Of a DNA stretch of 64,000 nucleotides, positions 12,675-25,148 are shown piece by piece. Origin of the DNA: Spisula solida (Eukaryota > Mollusca > Bivalvia > Venerida > Mactridae). The notes under the pieces were generated by a model. The model was not told the origin of the DNA, made no database searches, and saw only the letters and a program-made list of their open reading frames with translations. How positions within the stretch are numbered: position 1 is the stretch's first letter; the number at the start of each line of letters is the position of its first letter. The DNA lies in the NCBI GenBank assembly GCA_947247005.1, contig OX365945.1, positions 15,816,501 through 15,880,500 on the forward strand. Reading direction: 5' to 3'. The translations under genes were made by a program, and so were the position numbers.

Positions 12675-13537
12675 TAGTGTATTTTCTTATCATGCCATGA
12701 GAAAATAATATTTAAAAACATTGATTATATCTAAATGGAAAAATTAGTAACTTAAACCTTAGACTGTCACAAGGTGCCATACTTTCTCTAACAATGGTGA
12801 CTGGGGCAAAGGTTGAACACACAAAAAATGGTTTCTGTCAAGATAAAAACAAATACATTATATGTCTGGTTTGTATTCAATAAAACAAACTATGATTCCG
12901 CCAACATGACTACATAGTGCACCTGCATGAGACTGTCCTTGTATTTAACTTGTCAAATATAATGGATAGGAAATACACAAACATACATATTGGGAATCAT
13001 TAACCTAAAACATCTTGTCTTTCAAGTAAGAAATATCGGTCTCAAGTTTTGAAAAATGAGTTAATGTTTATATATATTTACAACTTTATATATAAATTAT
13101 GAAGTTGTTTGACTTATATTTATCAGAGCAAACTGAGGATTATTTATAATACACACTGCAAAGATTTGTCTTTTATATAGAGCAGTCGATGTTGAATAAT
13201 TAAGTTTTAATATACTGTTCATATTTTCTTAGTTAAGCAATTTTCATCAATGTTAACTGAAGAGGTCACAGGACCAAATGCAGTGGTAATGCACCAGTCA
13301 ATATTATGCCTGCCCAGGAGGGCGGCGGGGATACAGGGGAATTAGACAGACAAATCTTCCCGACAGGCAGGAATTAGACAACCTTATCAACTCCGAGTCC
13401 CGGGGAATAGACTTTGGTCCGGGAATTTCAACACCCGCAAAAGACACCAGTGATACTTTTATTCGTGTTTTTATTAAAGTACCCGGATAAAAAAACTATG
13501 CCCCACGGTGGGGATTTAGACAGTAAACATTGTCACC

Positions 13538-13585
13538 CGTGGGCATTTTGCATATGAATACGATGATCTCTCCCATTAAAGGGGT
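13538..13585. repeat. Fragment of the 42672/47267 MITE family
   Basis: GTGGGCATTTTGCATATGAA followed by TACGATGATCTCTCCCAT corresponds to the right half and end of the two complete MITEs; no left end is visible nearby. Confidence 0.55.
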
Positions 13586-13679
13586 GGATCTTAATTCAAT
13601 GCAATAAATACAATGTACAGTAGTTATTGCATTCTTGATTAGACTATGATACAAAACTGATAGAGAAACAAACACTTGA

Positions 13680-14190
13680 ATATCTATTTCAACTTTGTCG
13701 TATCCTTGTGTTTTCGATATTTCTCCATAACAAAGTGAAAATGCAACAAAAGATTGGCAACAATATGGCATAAAAAATGTGTTGTGTCTTTTTTGTGGTG
13801 AAAAAGCAACAATGCAACAACACAAAAAGTCAACTTTGTCGTGTTTACACAATTTCGTTTTATTGCATTGTCAACTTTTCAACAGGGTTAGATATGTATA
13901 CATTATAAACTGGGTGTATATCATTAGATATATATTAGACAATGCAGCAATGCGACAATGCAACAAAGCGATAATGTTACATTTTCGGTTCTAAGCAAAG
14001 GTACAACTGTCACAAATGTAATGCAAAAACAAGACACCTTTTTCATATCATTTTGCCACCCTTCTTTTGTTGTATGTTCGCTTTTTAGTCACAACAATGT
14101 AAAAATTGAAAAACACGAAAATACAACCAAATCAACTTTGTCCTATTTTCGCTTTGCCGTGGCGAAAAAGCGACAATATGACAAAGTGTG
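13680..14190. mobile_element. Degenerate foldback element rich in GTCGCATTGTTGC-type words
   Basis: The left half (GTCGTATCCTTGTGTTTTCG ... AACAAAAGATTGGCAACAAT) and the reverse complement of the right half (CAACAAAAGAAGGGTGGCAA, TTGTCGCTTTTTCGCCACGG) align over several hundred bases with many changes. Open frames on both strands within it are incidental. Confidence 0.65.
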
Positions 14191-14199
14191 AATCAGCCA

Positions 14200-16250
14200 C
14201 CATATTCGTTTGAGGTTAATGCACAATAACTTGCTATCCATCATAATCTAAATTATTTGAAACAATGGAAGTTCCTTAACTTTTAGAAATTTAAAACCTT
14301 CGAGAGATCTCATTGGTATGGTACAATGACTTTCTAAAGTCAAATTACACATGCTTTTAATGGCAGCTTTTATTCAAACTGTTGAATATCAAGGCAAGGG
14401 GTAAATTTCTTGTTGACATTTTTTGTTCTCGAACGATTTCCATTTTATTGTTATTGTACACAAATATTTCAGTAATTCATGCATAGATCTGAAGATAGTT
14501 GTTTGACATGCATTCATTATAGTGTCTGACTAGATCGTTTGGGTGTAGAGGAAAGTCTGCATGCTTTATATTGACAAAACATTTTATAACGCAGTTATTA
14601 GATAAACAATGTTTGAACGTATATGAACAAACTTATCTTAAGTAAACTGTAAATGTTTAACTTCTTACTAATGCTTGAATTCACATTGTAATAAAATTTA
14701 AATGACTTCATTCAAACACAAACAATTTAAGTATTTTTCTTTTAGTTCAAACAAGATCTATTTCAAGCATAAATACATGTATAGTGAAATACCACATTTA
14801 GAACTCTTCCCCTGCATGTCTGATATTGCACAAAATATTTTTTTTTTCAATTTTTTTTTTTTAATTTTGACTTAAGTCCCTCTGGTCAACAGCCTTATAT
14901 GGTGACTACATGACACATTATCAAGACACTGGTTGAAACACGAAACAGCAGTTACCTGCAACTTGAACTCAAACAAGGGAGATAATCATTATATCAGTAC
15001 CATTTCTAAAGACTTTGGTATGTCGCGGCCCAAAGGATCGAACCTGAGACCTCTCGCACTCTAAGATGCTCTACCACAAGGATATCAAGGTGGATTAGTA
15101 GTACTAAAGTAAGCTTAGAAGAAGTCAATATGATATCATATGTGTCCGCATGTCATTACATTTGTATTTCTAATGCTTCAGATCAGTTTTCATTATACAT
15201 ATAGAATGTAGTTATCATATTTCTCAAAGTTTAATAAACAGCTCAATATTACATTTGCCTCCTTATATACAGTCAGGCTTCGATACAACGACGCTGTTCA
15301 ACATAAATATGCTGACATCATTATCATGGGAACAAATGTTTGCAACCCAATCTGTATTAACTCCCAATACTATGACTTTTCCTTAATACAACAACCTTTT
15401 TCTTGGGAACATTATAATATTCTAGTATAGAATACATCAATTTCTCCAAGCAAATCGTGCATTATCGTTCCATAAGATTTAAGTTTGTATTACACCTTGA
15501 GCATATTCGTAACATTTTCTGCCACGAAAATTGAATGCAGAAAAGACATCAGCAGTTAAATTATGCTAATAGAAGGTAAGAGGATCGGTTCAATATTTTT
15601 GCAGTATACTATCAAAGGTCTAGAACTGTATATGATCTACATATTGGCGCTCACTCAATTCTTCGAAAATCTCGTATATCAATTTTGGCTACTTTTCAGG
15701 AGACAAAAAAGACTGAATAACTTTTTCCTTATAGTGATTTTTTATTTAATTCTTTGACACAAACATAGCATTTTTGTCTCCCCTCTGAATGCACGTAAAT
15801 TTACGTGTTGGCAGAACAAAAGAAAGTCCATACTTCTACTTTAAACTCGATTCTATGAGCTTTTGCTTTCAATTTCCTGTTAATATGAAGATCAGTTTAT
15901 AATGATACTAATCAAAATTACCAAAATGTGAATAGGATGTGTATAATGGTAAAAATAGATAATCATATTGTGCATGGAATGATTTATTGATCCCATTCAA
16001 AATATGAGCATAACCAGGCACACATGCGTGCCATAGTTTGCACATTTTACCATAATTCAGCTTACAGATGCCCCATCATAAGATTTCCTTCCTGTATGCA
16101 GACATAGCAGCATGCACGGATCCATCCAGAGGGGTACTTGGAATCCCGGACATCCCCTAAATGTTTGTCAAAACTGTGGTAATCTTATATACATGTATTT
16201 ATCATATACCCGTTTGATAGGGCTTAGAGTCAGATCAGGACAAGCCTCTT
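14200..16250. other. Mostly unassigned; short repeat fragments
   Basis: Holds a poly(T) tract at about 14838-14860, the SINE head at 15005-15080, a pogo-like half end (CAGTCAGGCTTCGATACAAC, 15271) and the partial MITE at 15430-15590. Confidence 0.5.
15005..15080 (-). mobile_element. tRNA-derived SINE head, minus
   Basis: The minus strand reads GTGGTAGAGCATCTTAGAGT then GCGAGAGGTCTCAGGTTCGA and TCC: D-arm remnant, anticodon region and a canonical B box. Confidence 0.6.
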
Positions 16251-16430
16251 AGAAAAATAGCATGTTGGACCCCCCTGAGCAAAATAGCTGGCTGGAATCC
16301 CTGAGCAAAATAGCATGTTTGACTCCCTCAGCAAAAGAGCTGGCCGAAATCCCTAAACAAAATAGCTAGTTGGACCCCTTCCAGAGAAAAAATAATTGGT
16401 TGGACCGCCTCTGAGAAAAACTTCTGGATC
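16250..16430. repeat. Degenerate tandem repeat of about 32 bp, 5-6 copies
   Basis: The block GGACCCCCCTGAGCAAAATA, then GCTGGTT, recurs with many changes (AATCCCTGAGCAAAATAGC, GACTCCCTCAGCAAAAGAGC, AATCCCTAAACAAAATAGC). Confidence 0.7.
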
Positions 16431-16807
16431 CACACATACAGTGATCTATCCTCCTGTCTGCATTGTGGTACAGATATCTTCATACAGGCATATCACAGGT
16501 GTAACAGAATCATACATATATCCTTTCAAATTTCATTTCACTCTAATTATACATTGGCAGGTTGTTTTAAAACAAGGTGGAGCTGCAGTGGTTTAAATAC
16601 CTAGAAATTCTCAGGTGCAAAAAGCAGGAAGAGCATGCAATAAAACTCAAACAGATTATTGCATTAATATTTATGACTATTCAAAACATGTTAAAAATCT
16701 TACATACAAGGATACTTTTTTTAGATTCAATTTTTGTAAAATATAAAGATACACACAGTCACTTAGCATCAAATCTTTTACATCTATTATACATGTAGCA
16801 AACAATA

Positions 16808-17845
16808 GGTATGACACTGCAGAAGTGGACTGATCCCTTCACACAGCAAACTTTGGGTATGAAACTGTAACACTGGACTGATCCCTTCACAGAGCAAACT
16901 TTGGGTATGAAACTGTAACAGAGGACTGATCCCTTCACAGACCAAACTTTGGGTATGAAACTGTAACAGAGGACTGATCCTTTCACACAGCAAACTTTGG
17001 GTATGAAACTGCAACATTGGACTGATCCCTTAACACAGCAAACTTTTGGTATGACACTGCAACACTGGACTGATCCTTTCACACAGCAAACTTTGGGTAT
17101 GAAACTGCAACATTGGACTGATCCCTTAACACAGCAAACTTTTGGTATGACACTGCAACAGTGGACTGGTCCCTTCACACAGCAAACTTTTGGTATGACA
17201 CTGCAACATTGGACTGATCCCTTCACACAGCAAACTTTTAGTATGACACTGCAAACAGTGGACTGATCCCTTCACAGTGCAAACTTTGGGTATGACACTG
17301 CAACAGTGGTCTGATCCCTTCACACAGCAAACCTTTGGTATGACACTGCAACACTGGACTGATCCCTTCACACAGCAAACTTTTGGTATGACACTGCAAC
17401 AGTGGACTGATCCCTTCACAGTGCAAACTTTTGGTATGACACTGCAACAGTGGACTGATCCCTTCACACAGCAAACTTTGGGTATGACACTGTGACACTG
17501 GCCTGATCCCTTTGCAGTGCAAACTTTGGGTATAACACTGTGCCACTGGACTGATCCCTTCACAGTGCAAACTTACGGTATGACACTTTGACACTGGACT
17601 GATCCCTTCACACAGCAAACTTTTGGTATGACACTGCAATAGTGGACTGATCCCTTCGCAGTGCAAACTTTGGGTATAACACTGTGCCACTGGACTGATT
17701 CCTTCACAGTGCAAACTTATGGTATGACACTTTCACACTGGACTAATTCCTTCACAGTGCAAACTTACGGTATGACACCTTGACACTGGACTGATCCCTT
17801 CATGGTGCCAACTTTAGGTATGACACTGCAACGGTGGACCTGTCT
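16808..17845. repeat. 48-bp minisatellite, about 21.5 copies
   Basis: The unit is AAACTTTGGGTATGACACTG followed by CAACAGTGGACTGATCCCTT and CACACAGC. It runs from the first TATGACACTG at 16810 to the last at 17819, which is 21 units plus one base. The left units favour GAAACTG, the right ones CAGTGCAAAC, so the array was built from spreading subtypes. 48 is a multiple of three, which keeps frames open on both strands; no promoter, start or splice context supports a protein. Confidence 0.97.
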
Positions 17846-18702
17846 GTCCAATCACAGTGGAAAGTTAACTGGACACTTTAATTCATAAATCATTTAACTT
17901 AATATAAGGATGATTAAAAATCAAATGTTCAATAATACTAAAATCTTACCTTATTAATACAAGGATGTGTGTTAACAATCCAGAGAGACAGAGAGAGAGG
18001 TCCAGTGAACTCATGTACACAATGTAGAACATTCACCAATTCACCACCAGGTTTGTATTCTATTTAGATTTCGTTTCACAGTAAAACAGCTATTTTAAAT
18101 CTTTTATCTCGTCAATCAATTGTGTGAAGTATTTTATCCCCTGCCTGTTTTATACAGACTATAGTTATACACTCCTGTGAATATTCTCATAGAAATCTCA
18201 AATAGATAATAACAATTCAAACTTAATTTGAATAAATGTATAATTACACAAGTATGTCAATCAAATTTAACATAAGTCGTAACTTGTATTATTGTTTCAC
18301 TCTTCAGTTTTCACACAGACATGTACACAATTAAATTATCCTGTTCACCTAATTTTCGATTCAAGCCAGTGTATGTAGGTAGATTATTACCTATCTGAAT
18401 GAACACAGCGATTGTAGTTTATATGTTATAAAGGCTCACTCAGGTGTTTCAATCTGTCTTTTTTTAACGTACCTATGTGTAGTTAAATCAAATTAAAGTA
18501 AACACACAGATCTCGAGTGTAACAGAAAAAATGGTTACATTTTCTATACAGAATTTCGTGGTACAAAAAAATATATGCTTTTGCAGTTTGTTGAACTTTT
18601 TAATGTTATAGTACGGTACATCGAATATTTTTTGCAAAGTTTTAATTTTCACTGTAATTTTTAATTTTGCGAATATACTTTCATAACATAAAGATCTATC
18701 CT

Positions 18703-18850
18703 GGGGTAGTATTCAATATTGATCTTACTTGACATAAGGATAAGGACAACCAATCTGATCACACCATATTAGATTCTTAGTCAGTAACAGGTGATATGAT
18801 TGGCTATCCTTATTCTCCAATTAAATAAGATCGATATTGAATACCACCCC
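18703..18850. mobile_element. MITE, 148 bp, arms of about 60 bp
   Basis: The left arm GGGGTAGTATTCAATATTGA, TCTTACTTGACATAAGGATA, AGGACAACCAATC is matched in reverse complement by the right arm (GATTGGCTATCCTTATTCTC ... GATATTGAATACCACCCC). Confidence 0.88.
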
Positions 18851-19590
18851 TGAACCATTCAATCCTTAATTAAATATATCTCCAACATAAGATTTTAATT
18901 TTGCAAATTGAGAATTTTGCAAATTCATAAATCAGCTTAAATATACATTTGTAACATAAAGACCTATCCTGGAACCTTGGAATGTGAATTCATGAATCCG
19001 CAAAAATATATCGTAAGTCAATTACTGAAATTGTAGAAATAAATATCATGCGAATATAAAGTGATTTACAGTATATTGTTAGAGATAACTGAATATAGTG
19101 CATGAGGTAGGCGAGCCTGAATCATCAACTATGTAAACATGTAATTTAATTACAGTCACATGCATTATGTAAACAATAGCTCACACATCATACAATTGGC
19201 ATGTTGACCAACACTGCACATATCACTGTAACCACCCTAACATGATCAACAGGCGGTAGTCAACAGGCAGTAGACAACGTGCATTATTTACTTTAAGAAT
19301 ATTCCTTTCGTAATAATTGACATTACGTCACTTGACAATCAAGTACTCCGTTGACCAATGATATGATTATATTTAAGCGTTAAATTACAACACATGATTC
19401 ATGATGAAATGAATTCTCTTGAATACCTTTGACAATGGGATCTTTGCATTGACATGACAAATAATAAGGCAGAGTGATATCAGCATTGGCGCAATGTCAA
19501 TTATTTAAAGTACATAGATCATTGTGAACAAATCAAGATGTCGGAAACCAAGACCAACTACCAATAATTGGTTGGAAGAAGATCCTTTAT
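18851..19590. other. No gene recognised
   Basis: A partial repeat of ACATAAAG.(T/C)CTATCCTGG occurs at 18686 and 18956. Nothing else is definable. Confidence 0.5.
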
Positions 19591-19964
19591 TACTGGATGC
19601 ATCATTGTAATGATCTAATACCTATAAAGGTACATGTCTGGCTTTCCCTGGACAAGTCATACAATATAATAGTCACTGGGTCTTGCAGAGACAGTTTGAT
19701 GTCAGTGAGGGACAGAGGAACAGACAGCCCACAGATAGGTCCTTCCAGACCAAGCTGTGAGGAGATATGTCAGCAACCTACAGAAGACGGTGCATTTCAT
19801 CACCACATCCAAACAGCCGTAAAAGATGGAATGCAGAGGAAGAAGAAGATACAATATATCAGTCAGGGACCACACAAAGCTACCCAGATTCAGGAAGTCA
19901 GTCTGTTTAGTATAGTGGTTAACTTTGTGGTTATGAACCAGACTAATGTTTGTTTGTTCGCATT

Positions 19965-20045
19965 CTTAACTGAGACTGCCATAAGTGTGTGGTCATTCCT
20001 ATTTTTTCCCTGCCATATTAGCTGATGACCTTCAGCTTCGAGGAA
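19965..20045 (+). repeat. Dispersed repeat R1, copy 3
   Basis: Shows TTAACTGAGACTGCCATAAG, TGTGTGGTCATTCC, CCCTGCCATATTAGCTGATG and ACCTTCAGCTTCGAGG. It supplies the 3' end of an open frame that starts at 19597, which argues that frame is not a real protein end. Confidence 0.75.
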
Positions 20046-20463
20046 AACCAGACTAATAAAAGGAGTATAAAATCAGGTAAATCATATGTTATTTCTAGCA
20101 ATACATGCCAGGGTTGATACAAAACTATCGTAAGTCAGAATTTTAAAGAGAAATAGTTACAGCAGTCATACAATTCTTCCATTCACAACCTTAACAAACT
20201 ATATGAGATTGAACTTATGACCTCAACCTTGGAGAACCAATATTGGCTCAGTGATTGGCCAATCAATACTGTCATATGATAGCCAATCATGACAGTAAAA
20301 CATGTCAATCTGGTAAGAAGTTTGTTTGGTAACTTGAGATTTAAATTGTCAATCTGAACTCACAGAACCCATGACAGTCTCAAGGACATGTATATAATCC
20401 AACGTCAACTCAAGGATTCATGTCTTGGGCAAATGCAGAAAACTGTAATAGTATGTAGAAAAC

Positions 20464-20724
20464 TTATATTGATTCAACAAGCAGGAAAAGAAATGTAAAC
20501 GTAAGTGCTAAAACTGCTATTACATAAATTGAAAAGGACATTGAAACAAGAGACAAGTTTGTACCCAGGTAGAAAGACAACATGAATATGATGTTAAAAT
20601 CAACCAAAGCAACAACTATAACAATCCCTTTGGGAACCAACAAGTTCATCAGCCAGATAATCGCATACACCATGTTTAAGGAGTACACAGTCATTTCAAT
20701 ACGAAAAGTAAAAACAGTAACCAA
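20464..20724 (-). CDS. Hydrophobic open frame, possible membrane-protein exon
   Basis: This minus-strand open frame of about 86 codons has no ATG at its 5' edge. It is strongly hydrophobic, with about three membrane-spanning stretches (AIIWLMNLLV; IVIVVALVDFNIIFMLSFYL; IYVIAVLALTFTFLFLLV). A small ATG-initiated exon upstream (21022-21051, reading MNERVSHQSL before GTAAGT) could belong to it. AT-rich DNA readily gives hydrophobic translations, so this may not be a gene; no family is recognised. Confidence 0.22.
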   Translation of the reverse strand: MVTVFTFRIEMTVYSLNMVYAIIWLMNLLVPKGIVIVVALVDFNIIFMLSFYLGTNLSLVSMSFSIYVIAVLALTFTFLFLLVESI

Positions 20725-21689
20725 TGCTCAATGCTCAACTTCGGAATACTGACTAATTTTAATTTCTGGGGTTCTTTCAAGGATCAATTATAACGGTTTC
20801 AGTAAAAATTTTGTTTACATAATAGAGATAAGTAAATTTCCTTTCATTAGTTTCAACATGACAAGTAAAGTGAGTATAATCATCACATGTTTTATATATT
20901 ACATGTCACATTGTAAGAACCCTAGAGTAAGTCATTCAAATGTAACATTGCCAAATACCCTGACTATGCATAAAAATTGCAGGGTCAATGAATATTTATC
21001 ACATAACTACAGTTTACTTACCAAACTTTGGTGACTCACACGCTCATTCATTGTTCAAAACAAGTTTCCGAATCAATGCTATAAACATTATTATGTTCAA
21101 TACACGGCTTACATCTTACATCAATGTAAATTGTAAATATTAAGAAAAGTAAACATTAAAGTTTATCTAGAGTAAAATATATCAAAGCACACAGATCACT
21201 AATTCTATGCCGAGAGTTGTAACCACCAGATGCAACTTCTTATGTTACAAATGACATTGAAATACTGTTAAATCACATATTTTCGCAGGTTTTTAATTTC
21301 GTGGTTTTCGCGGGGTAGTTAATTTGTGGATTACAAAACATAGAAGGGTAAAACCATGTTATGTATTTGGGAGTTCGATAAATATGGGCATTAGATTTCG
21401 TGGTCGAGTTTATAACAACAAAATCAACGAAAATTCAACTCCCTCGAAAAATAAGGATTTTAAAGTACCATTTAGTATGAAACGCAGTTGTTGAAAACAC
21501 ATTGAACTAAACACTAGTGTCACATTTAATGCTCACAGTATGGGGTCCTAGAATACAAACATGTTGACATTTGACTGTACTAGGAGTAGTGGGAAATGCT
21601 GAGACAATACAAGTATTAAAACAAGGAACTACGTTTTAAAAACATTTCAAATGCCAAATGTACAAATATGTCACGATTTCACCTATAGT

Positions 21690-21925
21690 CCATTTATTCA
21701 GGTCTGTCACTTGTATACAATCAATATAATGTAATATCAAAACAAAGCATTTTTATTGTTTAAAAAAATTTAAACCAATAAAACGGCAGTGAAAATCAAT
21801 ACCTTACGCTCCAAGCCATATACTAATATAATTATACAATTTTTGTAAACTAATAAGAGAAAGTGCAATGTTTATATATATACTCAGTGTCATTCAAACA
21901 GGTGACTGACCTGATTAAACGAGTT
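21690..21925 (+). repeat. Dispersed repeat shared with 7960-8000 and 8690-8890
   Basis: This second, shorter copy of the same family starts with GGTCTGTCACTTGTATACAA. The intervening piece present at 8000-8690 is missing here. Confidence 0.6.
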
Positions 21926-22528
21926 ATAATTGTGATCCAGGAGGTAGAATGGAGCAACAATTTTCTAAGAAAACAGGACAAATTTCCATCAACTGATAGT
22001 TGCTATAACATGTCTCGAATGAAAATAACATAATAATATAACATTTTCAGTATTCAATATTCCATAGTGTATTCAATAACAATGTTCATTATTTAAGTAG
22101 AGCTCACTGATAAACCATAAACAACAAATGTTCCCAGATTAGAGTATGATGATGATAAATATTAAACTCATTATAGATATTTTTGTAATTAACTCGTAAA
22201 ATAACAACTCGGTGCCAACGTCACAATAAAATAAGAGTGACTTTCTGACACGCAAATGGACAATAACATAAATATGCTAAGTATGACATATGATTTGAAT
22301 AATGATTTGTGATATAATTTTTAAGTTGTTGCAAAATATAAAGTAAATAGTTGCACGCCATTCTTTGCTTCGTACGGGGTAGGTACACAGCAAGAGCCTG
22401 TGGTACAGGGTAGATAGTGAATGTAATGTTTTGATGAAAAAAGTGTCTGTTTCTGCTGGTATGTCATCAATAGAATCATACAAACTGTTGCCTTTTTTGT
22501 CAAATTTATTAAACTAATAAAAACTTAC

Positions 22529-22552
22529 CTTTGAAGGAAGTTTGATTAGCAC
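22529..22552 (-). CDS. Possible 24-base microexon of the same minus-strand gene
   Basis: On the minus strand a CAATTGGGCAG acceptor, with a branch-like TACTGAC upstream, precedes 24 bases and a strong donor (AAAG|GTAAGT). Its phase would continue the exon at 25076 (FKG|ANQTSFKG). An alternative is a longer exon read in another frame through the same donor (...LDDILDTDLNRTITIGQVLI...), open back to about 22640 but lacking a good acceptor. Evidence is weak. Confidence 0.22.
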
Positions 22553-23429
22553 CTGCCCAATTGTTATAGTACGATTTAAGTCAGTATCCAATATGTCATC
22601 AAGTTTTACACCAAGCAGAAAAGTGCCAAACTTTACAAGTTTTTAATATTCTTCAGTTATTCCGTAGTATTATGAATATTAACATTTACATATTCAGTTT
22701 ATATGCCTTCTTTATATTTACATGTATATATAAAACTATATCTGCAAATACATTCCCCTGAGCTGAACAAATATTTATCCTCCAAATTTTAAACCCAGCC
22801 ACTTATTGTAGGCAAACTGAATTGTATAAATTGTATATGGCAAGGCTTTGTATAGTCAATAATCTTGCACAGTAAAGTCAATACTAAACAATATGTAAAT
22901 AGATAGCCTTGGTCAATTTTATGAATGAACAAGGTAACATATAAGTGACAACAAAGGGAGATCACTCTGATGTGTAGAATCTTCAGACAAAATGAACAAA
23001 AGGCATGCATGATAAACAAATAATAAAACATGGTTACAGGCCATAAACACCTTAAGTGTATTGTGATGTTATAGATCTAAATTATTTATTCTATTTTCCT
23101 CGACAGGGATAGTGGTGGTGATACCATTGGCAAAGACAATTTATTCTGGTGATGAAATTCAGCCGTTATAATGGTTCAAGTTGATTATAATATCTCCCCA
23201 GGATAGTATTATTTATCTGATAGTAACTTACTTAACATATCAACAAGTACAATAAAACACATCAAAATCGTGATATAAATGTTTATATATAGTTTCCATA
23301 AGGTGTTGTATGTGACGAATTTCCTATAATAATATAATATACCATTGTTTGAGACATCAACAAGTATATCAAGTGTTCAGCACAGCAAACAGCATACAAT
23401 ATTTCAAATATATAGATAAATAAATAGTT

Positions 23430-23475
23430 ATTATTATTATTATTACCATTCAATAATTATTATTATCATTATTAT
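23430..23475. repeat. (TTA)n microsatellite
   Basis: Runs of TTATTATTATTATTATTA are interrupted once by ACCATTCAATAA and then resume. Confidence 0.9.
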
Positions 23476-23730
23476 CAAAGCAAAGTATCTGATATGCTAT
23501 TTCAAGTCATACATTTGTTAAACATTTTCATATGTAAAGAAATACGTTCAATAATTCCATGTTTTATTCAATATATGGGTATACAGCTTAGTTTTGATAC
23601 TTTCCTTTTCCCACCTGCCTCATATTTCTATTGACCATGTCAACAAACAACAAATTTCTTAGGAAAAATACCAGAGACTATGATGCATAAAGACAAACAA
23701 AGACTATTATCTGTCCGACAATGAGGTATA

Positions 23731-23888
23731 CTGTATAACCTCTCTAGGGCAACACACATTGAGAAACACAAAGTTTGGTTGTTGTACAGAGGTTTTTGTT
23801 CTCGAGAGGAAAATTATGGAACAAAATAATTATGTTGCTTAAGAGAGGTTGTTGCTCTATGTAGGGCCATTCTGTAGGGGTTGCACTG
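23731..23888. mobile_element. Pogo/Tigger-like MITE, 158 bp
   Basis: It starts CTGTATAACCTCTCTAGGGC and ends GGGGTTGCACTG, with TA flanks. The internal TTAAGAGAGGTTGTTGCTCT matches ATAGAGGTTGTTGCTCTACA in the 12510 copy. Confidence 0.8.
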
Positions 23889-24239
23889 TACAGAAACATT
23901 GTTGCTGTCAGCGTGAAGTTTTATTAACATCATTCTCATCAGTATCAATGTACAAGAGACACACCTACTTTCCGTATTGTAAGATTGCTAACAGGTTGAT
24001 CAATAGACAGGGCAGAACTTGATTGGTATCACGTTTTTATACACACTTATATAATTATACTGTAAACAACATCTGATGCCAACATAATTATATGACAAAT
24101 ATTTTATTTGACATAAGTATATTCTAAAGAACACCTGATTCCAATAATAATTATACCACAATAACATATCCTGTATTTTATTTGACATAATTATACTCTA
24201 AAGAAACATCTGATTCCAAATAGAGTGTTGTGGTAGAAA

Positions 24240-24540
24240 GGAGATTTTAATGTGATCCTCGACCTTCTACTAGCATAACTTAACAGCTGGTTTATAACCC
24301 CAGTTGTATGGTTTCATAAGCGGGAAGTATCAAGAAGACAATTCGAGTTGTAATGCAAACACAAATTTTAAGGACCGATATATATATAGCATGATTCATC
24401 CTACCACTAAGCCTTATCAAGCCAAAATCGCCCTGTCGTGAAACGTTAGCTTTATTATGCTATTTAAATTTATATATTCACCACACAAGAACCTTGTAAT
24501 ATATCCATGCATAAAGGTCAAATTCTCTGTGCTATACATG
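24240..24540 (-). mobile_element. Second copy of the 7689-7949 MITE family, inverted
   Basis: Read on the minus strand it follows the 7689 copy (TATAGCACAGAGAATTTGAC, CTTTATGCATG.ATATATTAC, TCGGTCCTTA.ATTTGTGTT, ACTTCCCGCTTATGAAA) with an extra internal segment containing CCCTGTCGTGAAACGTTAGC on the plus strand. The right inverted end is worn. Confidence 0.7.
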
Positions 24541-24632
24541 CTACAAACAGGTAGATGGCTCTAACAAGCTTCCTGGTCCGAAGGAGGTTTGAGCCATCAA
24601 AGCCCTATGCTGAAATATGGCAGCCAGATGAA

Positions 24633-24707
24633 TGCCTCCACCCGTATTGTAACCCGGTGGTCGCCAGATTAGACAGCAAGTGCGCTAAGCATTGAGCTAC
24701 AGAGGCA
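24633..24707 (-). ncRNA. tRNA-like sequence, SINE head or tRNA pseudogene
   Basis: The 75-base minus-strand segment starts TGCCTCTGTAGCTCAATGCT and ends GGTGGAGGCA. The 7-base ends can pair as an acceptor stem and TAGCTCAATGC is an A-box-like D-arm. The D-stem, the anticodon arm and the B-box GGGTTACAATAC are defective, so it is not a working tRNA. It continues on the minus strand into a repeat body with GGCTCAAACCTCC. Confidence 0.55.
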
Positions 24708-25075
24708 CACCTAGTTTACATTGTTTTGTTTGAAGACACAGTACACACTTGATACCTTAAACGGCTTGGAACTTGGGAAGATATTTCAAGTAAACAGAAA
24801 TTCAACATAAGCATTCTGAAACTGCTATGTTCTTTGTAATAAAGATATATTCAAAACTTGTTTGATTCGTAATTTATGTATTACCCTATAAGGACAAGGT
24901 ATTTATAAATATAAGGTGACAGATTCACTTAACCAGTTTTCCTAGTACAAGTTAGGATAGCAAAGTCCAGGATAACTGGTTTTAGGTGAATCAGCCACTG
25001 TATAAAACTGAAAAAAAAGGTTGAGAAACGGTTTTCAATTCGAATTAACTGTATTGACGGAAGGGGCTAGCTTAC

Positions 25076-25148
25076 CTTTAAATAACTCTTCAGATTCTTC
25101 ATCGGAGCTATCAGACTGACTGCTGGGTTCTGATATCCTTGTCAGTGT
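25076..25148 (-). CDS. Candidate internal exon, acidic serine-rich
   Basis: On the minus strand a TTTATTTCAG acceptor precedes 73 bases ending at a GTAAG donor. The single open frame starts in phase 0 and reads TLTRISEPSSQSDSSDEESEELFK plus one base (24 codons; the run SDSSDEESEE is a typical CK2-type acidic serine cluster). Phase 0 agrees with the donor of the exon at 32042-32128. I do not recognise the gene. Short, low-complexity acidic exons can be chance, but both splice sites are good. Confidence 0.5.

Noticed and set aside
16759..17714. Open frames of 145-158 codons on the minus strand, rich in Cys, Val and Ile
   Set aside because: A product of the 48-bp repeat being a multiple of three; open on both strands with no gene structure.
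19597..20025. 142-codon plus-strand open frame
   Set aside because: Its last third runs into dispersed repeat R1, no splice sites or family are recognised, and composition is unremarkable. A short real exon inside (around MSVRDRGTDSPQ) cannot be excluded.
24395..24470. Hammerhead-type ribozyme suggested by CGTGAAACGTTAGC, and again near 62200 by GCCGAAACGTTGG
   Set aside because: No CTGATGA core or matching stems are present in either place.
24633..24707. Working tRNA gene
   Set aside because: Length and acceptor ends fit, but D-stem pairing, the anticodon arm and the B box are defective.
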